Origin: Candidatus Coatesiibacteriota bacterium | GTDB taxonomy: Bacteria; B130-G9 | Direction: 5' to 3' | Length of the DNA stretch: 13,598 nucleotides | NCBI GenBank assembly: GCA_016929465.1 | Contig: JAFGIT010000348.1 | Coordinates: forward strand, 1 to 13,598 | Part shown: one piece after another, positions 1 to 7,099 of the stretch | How the letters are laid out: each line of letters opens with the position of its first letter | How positions within the stretch are numbered: the first letter of the stretch is position 1 | Position numbers and translations under genes: made by a program | The notes under the pieces: model-generated | Database searches by the model: none | Seen by the model: the letters and a program-made list of their open reading frames with translations, nothing else | What the model was told of the DNA's origin: nothing

Positions 1-100
1 GCCCCTACAGGTCGTATCTATCCCATTTGCGGAATCCATCAATCCCGCTTTCGATCCATTTATGGCACAGCCTCGGAAAGCCCACCCCACGCAGGCCGTC

Positions 101-131
101 AATCCGCAATCCGCAATCCGCAATCCGCAAT
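101..131. repeat. 7-bp tandem repeat (AATCCGC)x4.4
   Basis: Four perfect head-to-tail copies of the heptamer AATCCGC (101-107, 108-114, 115-121, 122-128) are followed by a partial copy that runs into the stop codon of miaB (TAA on the minus strand, 131-133). The array lies directly at the 3' end of miaB. Seven bases is neither a codon multiple nor CRISPR-like. It is a simple microsatellite, possibly variable in copy number by slipped-strand replication. No function can be read from it. Confidence 0.95.
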
Positions 132-1453
132 TAAAGGATTCGCTTCGTGACTTTTCCTAAAAGGGTGCGTATGCCTGCCCCGGTTATCGTCACCTCGACC
201 AGCTCACCCACATCACACTTGTCGTGCGGCAGGTTGACTATGACGTGCTGTGGGGTCCTTCCGCATGGTGCCCCCTTGTCTTTCTTGCTGACGCCGTCTA
301 TCAGCACTTCCACCGTCTCGCCGACGAATCGCTTCAGCCGGTCGATGTGGTTCTGACGCTGGAGCGCAAGGAGTCTCTTGAAGCGGGCCTTGATGACCTC
401 GTCCGGGACGTCACTCATTAGGCTCGCAGCCTTTGTTCTTGGGCGGGTCGAATAGACGAAGCTGTATATGTTGTCGAACTGCGCCTTGCGAACTATCTCG
501 AGAGTGTCCTCAAAATCGGCCTCTGTCTCACCGGGAAATCCGACCATGATATCGGTCGAGATGAACGCCCCGGGAAGGTATTCCTTCAGCCAGGATACCT
601 TCTCCATGTATTGGCCCCTGGTGTAACCGCGATTCATCAGCCCAAGTATGCGGTCGGAGCCGGACTGCAGCGGAAGTGATATGTACGGCGCGAATGGCGG
701 ATTCACCATCATCCTGACCGTGTCGATACAAAGGTCCTTCGGGTGTGTGGTTATGAACCTTAAGCGCCGTATTCCACCGATGCTGGCGACTCTTTCGAGC
801 AGGTTGACGAAGCTGCATCCGTCATAGTCGTAGGCATTGACGTTCTGACCCAGGAGACAGATGTCGATGTAGCCTGAATCAGTTAATGATCTCACTTCAT
901 CGACGATGCTTTCTGGTCTCCGATGCTGAATCGGGCCTCTAACATAGGGGACGATGCAGTAGGTACAAAAATTGCTGCAGCCTCGAGAGATGGCGACATA
1001 GGCACTCCTTTTGTTGAGTCGACTCACGGTCTCCGCTTCGTAATCCCAGCTTGCGCAATCCTCTTCGAGCGCAAGTATCCCTCGTTCGCCGGCCGCGAGC
1101 CGCTCCAGCACCTCGGCAAGTCGTGAGACCGCCCTGGAACCGAGCACGAATTCTGCGAGATACGGTGCCTCAGTCAGTTTCTCCTGCATTTGCTGCGCTA
1201 CGCAGCCCATAATTCCCACGATTCTCCTGCCGCTCTTTCCCGCCACGTCCCTGGTAAAGTTGCAGAGCAGGGAGGTTGCCTTGACTTGTGCCTTGGCCCG
1301 CACGGAGCATGTGTTGAGCAGGACCAGGTCCGCGGATTCCGCGCTCTCCGCGAGTGAATATCCCGCCATTTCGAGCTGCCCCGCAGCGAGCTCGCTGTCG
1401 AGTTTGTTCATCTGACAGCCAAAAGTCAGAATGTAATAAGTCCGCTCAGTCAA
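131..1453 (-). CDS. miaB: MiaB, tRNA-2-methylthio-N6-dimethylallyladenosine synthase
   Basis: A radical-SAM methylthiotransferase of 440 residues. The family adds the 2-methylthio group to i6A at position 37 of tRNAs reading UNN codons, using two [4Fe-4S] clusters in the cytoplasm. The N-terminal UPF0004 domain starts with the MiaB-type motif FGCQMNKLDSE and has the three expected cluster cysteines C13, C49 (LLNTCS) and C84 (IMGC). The radical-SAM CxxxCxxC follows at C159-C163-C166 (RGCSNFCTYCIVPY), and a TRAM-like RNA-binding domain fills about the last 65 residues. Length matches the family. The start is TTG (1451-1453): no ATG fits, and residue 13 lies at the usual distance from the start for MiaB. 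Only a weak purine-rich GGAAAG precedes it. The GCQMN form favours MiaB over RimO or MtaB. It is transcribed divergently from the large repeat protein. Confidence 0.96.
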   Translation of the reverse strand: MTERTYYILTFGCQMNKLDSELAAGQLEMAGYSLAESAESADLVLLNTCSVRAKAQVKATSLLCNFTRDVAGKSGRRIVGIMGCVAQQMQEKLTEAPYLAEFVLGSRAVSRLAEVLERLAAGERGILALEEDCASWDYEAETVSRLNKRSAYVAISRGCSNFCTYCIVPYVRGPIQHRRPESIVDEVRSLTDSGYIDICLLGQNVNAYDYDGCSFVNLLERVASIGGIRRLRFITTHPKDLCIDTVRMMVNPPFAPYISLPLQSGSDRILGLMNRGYTRGQYMEKVSWLKEYLPGAFISTDIMVGFPGETEADFEDTLEIVRKAQFDNIYSFVYSTRPRTKAASLMSDVPDEVIKARFKRLLALQRQNHIDRLKRFVGETVEVLIDGVSKKDKGAPCGRTPQHVIVNLPHDKCDVGELVEVTITGAGIRTLLGKVTKRIL

Positions 1454-1674
1454 TTTCTTTCCATTTAATAGGTGTTGTCGATGGGTCAGGGATCAAGACG
1501 CCAAATCTAAACAGAGGCACCATAGCAGGAGTTTCAATATATATGAAGATTCAACTCTCAATCGAGCACTGAGAAATACACTGCAAGATTCGCCGGGGAT
1601 GAGTCTATCTTGCCAGGGGTGAACGGAGCATGCCTCCGAGGAGCTGTTCGCCCGCATGCCGCCTGATACAGCTA

Positions 1675-1702
1675 TTGACTTAAAGCCCTAATAGTGTATA
1701 AC
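1675..1702 (+). promoter_or_regulatory. Sigma70-like promoter for the repeat-protein gene
   Basis: TTGACT (1675-1680) and TATAAC (1697-1702) are separated by 16 bp, each matching five of six consensus bases. Transcription would start near 1709, giving an untranslated leader of about 140 nt before the ATG at 1849. A perfect 5-bp dyad, AGTGT-ATA-ACACT (1693-1705), overlaps the -10 and could be an operator or chance. Confidence 0.6.
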
Positions 1703-1833
1703 ACTGTCTAGTGCGTGAGTTGAGGGTGTGAATGTGAACTGCCTTGGGGAGGTGATGCTTTTAAGGTTGAGTGCTTTGTGGTTGTATGAGGAGTGCATTT
1801 GGGGCCTACTTCTGTAGAACCTGAACCAAACAT

Positions 1834-1838
1834 GGAGG
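1834..1838 (+). promoter_or_regulatory. Ribosome binding site of the repeat-protein gene
   Basis: GGAGG lies 10 nt upstream of the ATG at 1849. This is slightly long but acceptable spacing, and it supports that start, from which a clean signal peptide is encoded. Confidence 0.65.
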
Positions 1839-1848
1839 CGTTTATCAA

Positions 1849-4659
1849 ATGGTCAGAAAATATCTTTTAATCCTTTATGCGGTGTTGCTCTTGGTACCGG
1901 CAGTGTCTCTTGGCGACATGACAGGCGATCATCCGCCGGAAGACCTCGTATTCCAGGATACAGGACCTTACGGGGTCGAATACAGCACCATCCCCAACCT
2001 GGACAACACTGGCAACATCATCGGTCTATTTAATATTAATGGCATTCCGGCCGGCTCTCCTATTGTGAAAGCGTTTCTGTACCTCAACGGTGTGGAAATC
2101 GACAATCAATACCAGGGCGCGGGCGGCTCATTCAATTTCAACAATTTGCCGTGGAGAAATCCGGCGGACTACGTTGATACGCTCACGTTCAGCGATACGC
2201 TGCGATTCTACGCCACGGGCTATAAATGGGACGTTACAAGCTACGTAACGGGAGACGGCAGCTACGAGATCGTCATGAATGGCCCGATGTGGTGCCTGAG
2301 TGCATTCCTGGTTGTGGTATATGAAAACGAGGATCTCTCGCCTGTGATGGTGTCGATCACTATGGGTGAGGAGATACTTGGGCCTTCCGCGACCGGAGCT
2401 GCTGGCGGTGAGTCGCTGGTCCATATCCCGAACGTAGGTGCTGGAAATGGTCATCTGATTCTCTTCGGGGAGGGCTTGAGCGCTCCCAGTGGTGACGAAA
2501 CGATTCTATTCAACGGCAACGGCGGCAACGTTGATGTCTTCTATACACTCGGTCAGGCATTCGATGCAGGCGGAGTGGCCACACAGGACGGCGTGAATAT
2601 CGTCGGGCTGAGAGCTTTATACGATCTTCTCCTCTGGAAGATCGTGGTCCTTATATCGCCCGAAGGCGAGGAGCCGGACCCGATTGACAAGATAGAGGCG
2701 AAACTCGATAGAGACTTGCCCAGGATCGAGGAGAAACTCGACATCGACCTTCCGAGACTCGAAGAGAAGCTCGACAAGATCGATCCTGGCATCGTGGCGA
2801 TAGAGCGCAAGCTCGATGGCTTGGAAGACCTGAATATCGATGTCCTCATCGAGGGGATCACGAAGCTCGAGGAGAAGGCCGACAAGATTGGGCCCATTAC
2901 GGACCAGATCGAGGCGATCGAGGAGAAAATCGACAAGCACTTCGGCGACGTCTCATTCTATGAGATGGAGGAGAAGATCGATAACATCGGTGAAGACCTT
3001 TCGGATGGATTGCACCATCTGTATCAGATTCCGACGGCCGCTTCGATAGACGCTATCGAGGAGAAGCTGGACAAGATCGGTCCTGATGTATCGATGATTC
3101 TGTGGGACCAATTCGAGGGATTGCCGGCCGTGCTCGAGGCAATAGCTCACGGCAACGGCATGCTCGATTACCTCTACACGACCCATGCCACGATAGTCGT
3201 CACAGCGCTTCAGAACGCTGAAGAGAAGCTGGACGGGCTCGGATATTCAGTCGATATGATTCTGAATGACACGTCCTACGGGCTTGTGACGATCAATGCC
3301 GAGATAGCGAGGCTCGAGACGAAGCTGGACAACCAGCATGAGTGGTTCTACGGCTTCGACATGGACCTCGAGATGCTCGCTACACTTTGCACGATTACCA
3401 ACGGCAACATCTATTCCGTTGAGCGGAAGCTCGACGAGATGCAGCCCGATGTATCGGCGATTCTCTCGGGTCAACAAGAGCTCTTCCCCGCGATTCTGCA
3501 ATCTACCGCATATCTCGAAGCGAAGCTCGACGAGGGCGTTCTGCCAGGTATCGAGAAGATCATCGGAATGATTCACGAAGGTACCGAGGCCACTCTCGCC
3601 ATGATCGAGGCGAAGCTCGACGAAATGGGGCCGATGATCGAGGAACTGGGCGGCTATATGACCTACATCCCAGATATGTTTGGGCTAGTGCAGAGCAACT
3701 ATCAGCTGCTCTACGGCATCGAGGCCAAGCTGGATGGCGAAACGGGATTGGGTTATTCAATCGATATGCTCGAGGCCAAGATCGACCGATTTGAGCCGAA
3801 AATAGACACGATCCACAGCTACCAGCCTGATATCATCGGCCTGATCCAGGTCAACTACCAGGCCCTTGGCGCGATCGAGGCGAAGCTGGACGGCCAGGAA
3901 AGCGCTGTTGGCTATATCGAGGCGAAGCTCGATGATATGGACCCCAAGCTAGCAGAGATCTACAGCTATCAGCCGGACATCTACGGTGGCGTTATGGGCA
4001 ACAGCGAGGCTTTGGGCGCGATCGAAGCCAAGTTGGACAACCTGTCGCAGTATGAGCTCTGGCTGATTCCGGGTATTTATGAGGTAGTTGTCGGAACCGA
4101 AGATGCCATCTATGGCATCGAGACCAAGCTCGACGAGCACGTGATGCCGGGTCTCGAACTGATTGACGCCAAGCTCGACGGAGCGGAGCTCTGGAGACTG
4201 CCGACGACCTCAACGTTGGTGGCGATGATCTATCACGAGATACTGCCTTCCATCGAGAGCAAGCTCGATGAGTCGATCCCGGGTGCGATCGACACTGTGA
4301 AGGACAAGATCGACGAAGAGGTAATTCCTCCGCTCGGCGAGATTGAGTTCAAGATAGACCAGACCGAGCTGAAGCTTCTCAGTCTATTGCTTCGTCAAGA
4401 TCAGGAATGTCTGCCTCCGATGGCATTTACACCCACATCGATCAATCCGCACGGCAAACTGGAAGAGGTCATGGAGTTCGTCAGGATAACCCTCGAGAAC
4501 CTAATCGAGATGGGCTATCTAATCTACGACAGCAGGTCGTGGTCCGAGTACCAGATGGGTTTGACGGCCTACAATGAAGGTCAGTGGTATTACGCGGGCC
4601 ATCACTTCTGGGACGCTTACAAGTACGCAAGCTGTGACGCCAGCCCGCCACAGCAGTAG
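1849..4659 (+). CDS. Exported 936-residue protein with ~24 IExKLD repeats
   Basis: I do not recognise a named family for the whole protein. Residues 1-22 are a Sec-type signal peptide (MVRKYLLILYAVLLLVPAVS, cleavage near SLG-D). Residues about 30-275 are beta-rich and resemble secreted DUF3344-like sandwich domains, with a DVTSYV...GSYEIV stretch and a LSAFLVVVYE strand; this is memory-based. Residues about 282-837 carry roughly 24 degenerate copies of [ILMV]-E-x-K-[LI]-D, first 11-22 residues apart and later mostly wider. Larger units recur as well: the Y(I/Q)PD(M/I) module begins near residues 605, 657 and 706 and ends in (G/A)IEAKLD. Hydrophobics at motif positions 1, 5 and 8 suggest amphipathic helices or a coiled-coil stalk. 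Residues 838-936 form a helical, aromatic-rich end with a TPR-like segment (LTAYNEGQWYYAGHHFWDAYKYA). There is no C-terminal anchor, LPXTG or PEP-CTERM motif. A surface fibre or scaffold is plausible but unproven. The gene has its own promoter and terminator. Confidence 0.85.
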   Translation: MVRKYLLILYAVLLLVPAVSLGDMTGDHPPEDLVFQDTGPYGVEYSTIPNLDNTGNIIGLFNINGIPAGSPIVKAFLYLNGVEIDNQYQGAGGSFNFNNLPWRNPADYVDTLTFSDTLRFYATGYKWDVTSYVTGDGSYEIVMNGPMWCLSAFLVVVYENEDLSPVMVSITMGEEILGPSATGAAGGESLVHIPNVGAGNGHLILFGEGLSAPSGDETILFNGNGGNVDVFYTLGQAFDAGGVATQDGVNIVGLRALYDLLLWKIVVLISPEGEEPDPIDKIEAKLDRDLPRIEEKLDIDLPRLEEKLDKIDPGIVAIERKLDGLEDLNIDVLIEGITKLEEKADKIGPITDQIEAIEEKIDKHFGDVSFYEMEEKIDNIGEDLSDGLHHLYQIPTAASIDAIEEKLDKIGPDVSMILWDQFEGLPAVLEAIAHGNGMLDYLYTTHATIVVTALQNAEEKLDGLGYSVDMILNDTSYGLVTINAEIARLETKLDNQHEWFYGFDMDLEMLATLCTITNGNIYSVERKLDEMQPDVSAILSGQQELFPAILQSTAYLEAKLDEGVLPGIEKIIGMIHEGTEATLAMIEAKLDEMGPMIEELGGYMTYIPDMFGLVQSNYQLLYGIEAKLDGETGLGYSIDMLEAKIDRFEPKIDTIHSYQPDIIGLIQVNYQALGAIEAKLDGQESAVGYIEAKLDDMDPKLAEIYSYQPDIYGGVMGNSEALGAIEAKLDNLSQYELWLIPGIYEVVVGTEDAIYGIETKLDEHVMPGLELIDAKLDGAELWRLPTTSTLVAMIYHEILPSIESKLDESIPGAIDTVKDKIDEEVIPPLGEIEFKIDQTELKLLSLLLRQDQECLPPMAFTPTSINPHGKLEEVMEFVRITLENLIEMGYLIYDSRSWSEYQMGLTAYNEGQWYYAGHHFWDAYKYASCDASPPQQ
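2692..4359 (+). repeat. Protein-level repeat tract: IExKLD motifs
   Basis: This is the DNA encoding the repeated hexads of the 936-residue protein, from IEAKLD (residue 282) to IEFKID (residue 832). Variants include IEEKLD, LEEKLD, IERKLD, LEAKLD, IETKLD, IESKLD and MEEKID. At DNA level, GAGGCGAAGCTCGA-like words recur with synonymous changes. This suggests old duplication under protein-level constraint rather than a recent perfect tandem array. Confidence 0.88.
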
Positions 4660-4681
4660 AGTCAACTGAATCCAATTGATT

Positions 4682-4717
4682 GTGCCCGGCGCGCTTCATG
4701 TGCGCCGGGCATTCTTT
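4682..4717 (+). terminator. Strong intrinsic terminator after the repeat-protein gene
   Basis: A perfect 9-bp GC stem, GCCCGGCGC (4684-4692) with GCGCCGGGC (4702-4710), extends inward by a G-T and a C-G pair around a TTCAT loop and outward by T-A. It is followed by ATTCTTTCCT. It sits 24 bp after the TAG of the repeat-protein gene and before the next ribosome binding site, so the large protein can be made at a level different from the downstream genes. Confidence 0.85.
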
Positions 4718-4732
4718 CCTCTGCTACGAATA

Positions 4733-4740
4733 AAGGGGGA
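4733..4740 (+). promoter_or_regulatory. Ribosome binding site deciding the HEAT-protein start
   Basis: AAGGGGGA lies about 11 nt before the ATG at 4751. The reading frame stays open upstream to a TTG at 4676, but that start would put the terminator hairpin inside the coding sequence and bury the membrane segment, so the ATG is preferred. Confidence 0.6.
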
Positions 4741-4750
4741 CATTAGAAAC

Positions 4751-6037
4751 ATGCTCAGACGTTGGATGATAGTCATCGGGATAGGAGTCATCGCCTGTTT
4801 CGTCGTGGCAATCGCGGCATTCTCGTTAAGACTTGAGACCGCAGAATCACCATCCAAGTCATCCCCTCAGCCGGCCATCCCGTCGGTACCTACGAAGCAG
4901 CTTGCGCCACGTGAAGAATCGACAAAACCTATCATCAGGCTGGATCACAGCAAGGCTCAGCTTGTCGGTGGCGTTGAACGTGAGATGCCCACGGATCCGT
5001 CTCTAGATGGGCTTTCCGCGGAAGAATTGATCGATTTGCTGAATTCCAAGGACAACGAGAAGACGAAAAGCGCCGCCAGAAAGCTCGAATCGATGGCATC
5101 AGATGCAGTTCCCGCACTTATTAAACGTCTCTCTGAGACATTCACCAACGACGGCAAATTCAACAAACTCCGGTGGTGGTGCGTCAATACCCTGGGAAAC
5201 ATCAAAGACGAAAGGGCGACGGACGTCCTCGTGAAATGCGCCGCATTGGATAGCGATCCTCACACACGTTGGCGCTCAATCTGGGCTCTGAACGTTATCC
5301 GGGAGGACCGTCGAATTGACCTGCTCAGGGAGTACCTCTCGAGTGATGACGTGGTGGTCCGTTTCAACGCGGCGACGGCTTTGAGCACAATGGATGTGGA
5401 TGACGGTGTCAAGGTAATCGAGGAGGCAACGAAGAGCAGCGATCACTGGCTTCGGTGGCAGGCGGTCTCTGCTCTTGGGAAGATCAAAAGCCCCGAGACG
5501 CTTCGTATCCTGGCCACGTGCCTGAAGGACCCATCGGACGGAATTCGACAAGAGGCCGCAATGTCGCTCGGGAGACTCGATGATCCCAATGCCATACCGC
5601 ATCTCGTGGAGGCGCTTTCTGACGAAAAGTCCGGCGTCAGGTGGCGTGCCGCACGATCCCTGGGACAGCTGAACGCGAAGAGCGCGATTCCCGAGCTGAA
5701 AAAATTGCTGGACGATCCTGATGGATCGGTCCGAGGCCAGACGGCTGTCGCACTTGGCGAAGTAGGATGCAAGGACCGGGACGTAGCGGCGAAGGTCATC
5801 GGAATACTCTCCGACCCTGATCGTGACGTCCGGAGTAAGGCTGCAATGGCCATCGGCAAGATCGGCGGACGCGAAGACATAGATGTAATCACAAAGTTGC
5901 TCGAAAGCGAGAAAGAAGACCGCGTCAGTAGAAGACTGGAGCGTTCATTACAGGCTCTTAAGGCCCAAGGTGGTCTCTCATCTCACGAACCAACGCAAGA
6001 TCAACGACATCTCATTCCAATCTCGGAGGCTGCTTGA
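4751..6037 (+). CDS. Membrane-anchored HEAT-repeat protein
   Basis: This protein of 428 residues has a short basic N-terminus (MLRRW) and a hydrophobic segment at about residues 6-25, acting as a signal anchor or uncleaved signal. A Ser/Pro-rich linker follows to about residue 60. From about residue 85 to 405 there is a run of 30-31-residue HEAT or PBS-lyase-type repeats, roughly nine to ten. They are recognisable by recurring (V/L)RW(R/Q)A-x3-LG-x-(I/L) helices, for example LRWQAVSALGKI, VRWRAARSLGQL and VRGQTAVALGEV. Such solenoids are protein-binding scaffolds, and no catalytic motif is seen. The topology suggests the solenoid faces the periplasm. Its stop overlaps a possible TTG start of the downstream prolyl isomerase, suggesting one transcript and linked translation. 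The partner bound cannot be read from sequence. Confidence 0.9.
   Translation: MLRRWMIVIGIGVIACFVVAIAAFSLRLETAESPSKSSPQPAIPSVPTKQLAPREESTKPIIRLDHSKAQLVGGVEREMPTDPSLDGLSAEELIDLLNSKDNEKTKSAARKLESMASDAVPALIKRLSETFTNDGKFNKLRWWCVNTLGNIKDERATDVLVKCAALDSDPHTRWRSIWALNVIREDRRIDLLREYLSSDDVVVRFNAATALSTMDVDDGVKVIEEATKSSDHWLRWQAVSALGKIKSPETLRILATCLKDPSDGIRQEAAMSLGRLDDPNAIPHLVEALSDEKSGVRWRAARSLGQLNAKSAIPELKKLLDDPDGSVRGQTAVALGEVGCKDRDVAAKVIGILSDPDRDVRSKAAMAIGKIGGREDIDVITKLLESEKEDRVSRRLERSLQALKAQGGLSSHEPTQDQRHLIPISEAA
6025..6029 (+). promoter_or_regulatory. Ribosome binding site of the prolyl isomerase gene
   Basis: GGAGG lies inside the last codons of the HEAT gene. It is 4 nt from a TTG (6034, overlapping the upstream TGA) and 13 nt from an ATG (6043). 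Neither spacing is ideal. I use the ATG, and the alternative adds three residues. Confidence 0.6.
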
Positions 6038-6042
6038 ATAAT

Positions 6043-6930
6043 ATGAATCATTCTGTCTTAAGCCGACTACTCATTCTGTCCATATCGGTTTCTCTTCTCG
6101 TCACCGTGATACCCTTCGTAGCGCATGGGGAGGAAGCCGCCAAAAAAGAAGACGATAAGGAGAGCAAGGTTCTGGCTCGTGTCGGTGATGAGGTGCTACT
6201 ACTCAGTGAATTCAACAGCAGCCTCGAGCTGATGCAGCTTGGTGAGAATGAGGAGATGACGCTCGAAAAGAAGCAGGCTCTAGTTGAAAACTGGGTACTC
6301 ACTCAGTTGATGGCGGCCGAGGCCCTGAAGCGCGGCTATGCGGACCGAGAGGAAGTGAAGTCCCGGATAGCCAAGAGCCGAGCGAAGATACTCTCCGAGT
6401 CGCTTCTCAGCGAGGAGTTGTCCAAGATAACCGCGACAGATGAGGATGTTGCTGCCTTCTACGGAGCCCACAAGGACCTATTCACGATTCCTGAGACGAT
6501 CAGCTTAGGTATCATCACCCTAAAGACGCAGGAACAGGCGGAAGCCGCCTTGAAGAGAATCTCCGGCGGTGAGGAATTCTCCCAGGTGGCAAAGGACGTC
6601 TCAATCGACAAATATCGCGACGAGGGCGGCAAGATGGGTTCCGTTGCGAAGTCGGAGAAGCTGCCTGAGTTCATTCGCGCCGCGTTCTACCTCCAGGAAG
6701 GCGGTCATAGCGACGTCATCAAATATAAAGACGACTATTGCATATTGAAGGTCTTCAGCAAGTCCCCGCCCAAGACCCTTAGCCTGGGCGAGCTTGGCGA
6801 GAAGCTCAAGGCGGCTGTGAAAAAGCATGCCCTTAGAGAGATGCGTGCGAAAGCAATCCAGGAGTTGGAGAAAGACCTGGAGAAGAAGACAACGGTCAAG
6901 AGGAATCTCGCCCTGCTCGGGGAAGAATAG
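6043..6930 (+). CDS. Exported parvulin-type peptidyl-prolyl isomerase (SurA/PpiC-like)
   Basis: This protein of 295 residues starts with a Sec signal peptide of about 29 residues (hydrophobic run ending VAHG-EE, no lipobox cysteine) and a short charged linker. A SurA-N-like helical chaperone segment covers about 43-130, beginning VLARVGDEVLLLSEFN. One parvulin/rotamase domain covers about 150-240. It has the family pattern FSQVAKDVSIDKYRDEGG, then KMGSV, LPEFIRAAFYLQEGG and a final YCILKV strand. A charged helical tail follows. Family members isomerise X-Pro bonds and chaperone exported or outer-membrane proteins in the periplasm. With only one parvulin domain it is closer to PrsA or PpiC-type chaperones than to two-domain SurA. 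It abuts the HEAT gene and may help fold the upstream repeat protein; that link is inference. Confidence 0.93.
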   Translation: MNHSVLSRLLILSISVSLLVTVIPFVAHGEEAAKKEDDKESKVLARVGDEVLLLSEFNSSLELMQLGENEEMTLEKKQALVENWVLTQLMAAEALKRGYADREEVKSRIAKSRAKILSESLLSEELSKITATDEDVAAFYGAHKDLFTIPETISLGIITLKTQEQAEAALKRISGGEEFSQVAKDVSIDKYRDEGGKMGSVAKSEKLPEFIRAAFYLQEGGHSDVIKYKDDYCILKVFSKSPPKTLSLGELGEKLKAAVKKHALREMRAKAIQELEKDLEKKTTVKRNLALLGEE

Positions 6931-7014
6931 GCGATACCCTGGCATCTGGCCCGAACTGCTATCTCTGGAATCAGCAGTCCTGTTCTCTGGCTCTGATACT
7001 GAGAACCGAATCAC

Positions 7015-7042
7015 TTGACTGGCCATTTGAACTCCTCATAAT
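7015..7042 (+). promoter_or_regulatory. Sigma70-like promoter for the OLD-family gene
   Basis: TTGACT (7015-7020) and CATAAT (7037-7042) are 16 bp apart, each five of six to consensus. The -35 sequence and spacer match the promoter at 1675. Transcription would begin near 7049, leaving a leader of about 47 nt. This would make the nuclease gene an independent transcription unit. Confidence 0.6.
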
Positions 7043-7075
7043 GGTGGACAAAGAGAGACTGCGACCTAAGAGAAT

Positions 7076-7099
7076 ATGGGCTCGGACATCAGGGCATGA
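7076..7099 (+). CDS. Possible 7-codon leader ORF overlapping the OLD start
   Basis: An ATG at 7076 opens MGSDIRA and stops with a TGA (7097-7099) that overlaps the ATG of the nuclease gene in an ATGA arrangement. A weak purine stretch, AAGAGA (7068-7073), precedes it very closely. The nuclease ATG has only AGGG one base upstream, so reinitiation from this mini-ORF would be a way to translate it. So short an ORF can arise by chance. Confidence 0.3.
   Translation: MGSDIRA

Larger units (their letters stand above)
1454..1848. other. Divergent intergenic region between miaB and the repeat-protein gene
   Basis: This 395-bp gene-free stretch separates two divergently transcribed genes and must hold the promoters of both. 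A clear plus-strand promoter candidate is annotated separately at 1675-1702. AT-rich sequence near 1535-1545 could belong to a miaB promoter on the minus strand, but no convincing -35/-10 pair is visible. The plus-strand leader from about 1709 to 1848 is G/T-rich. I see no RNA gene, riboswitch-like fold or complete credible small gene here. Confidence 0.7.

Noticed and set aside
1-100. Partial gene or mobile-element end at the left edge
   Set aside because: No open frame with a start signal, terminal inverted repeat or recognisable motif could be supported in 100 bp.
101-131. Possible CRISPR-like repeat array
   Set aside because: The unit is 7 bp, directly tandem and without spacers, so it is a microsatellite.
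1624-1638. Hairpin CGGAG-CATGC-CTCCG
   Set aside because: A five-bp stem without a T-tract or context; likely chance.
1728-1817. Small open frame (29 codons) in the leader of the repeat-protein gene
   Set aside because: It has GTG starts and an internal ATG only 2 nt after GGAGG, gives no recognisable peptide, and such frames are expected by chance in a G/T-rich leader.
2553-2936. Minus-strand open frame of 127 codons, Ser-rich
   Set aside because: Its SSFSS runs are the antisense of the GAG-GAG-AAG-CTC codons of the IEEKLD repeats; it has no ribosome binding site and no independent coding signal.
5443-5892. Minus-strand open frame of 149 codons
   Set aside because: It is antisense to the HEAT repeats, whose periodicity explains the open frame.
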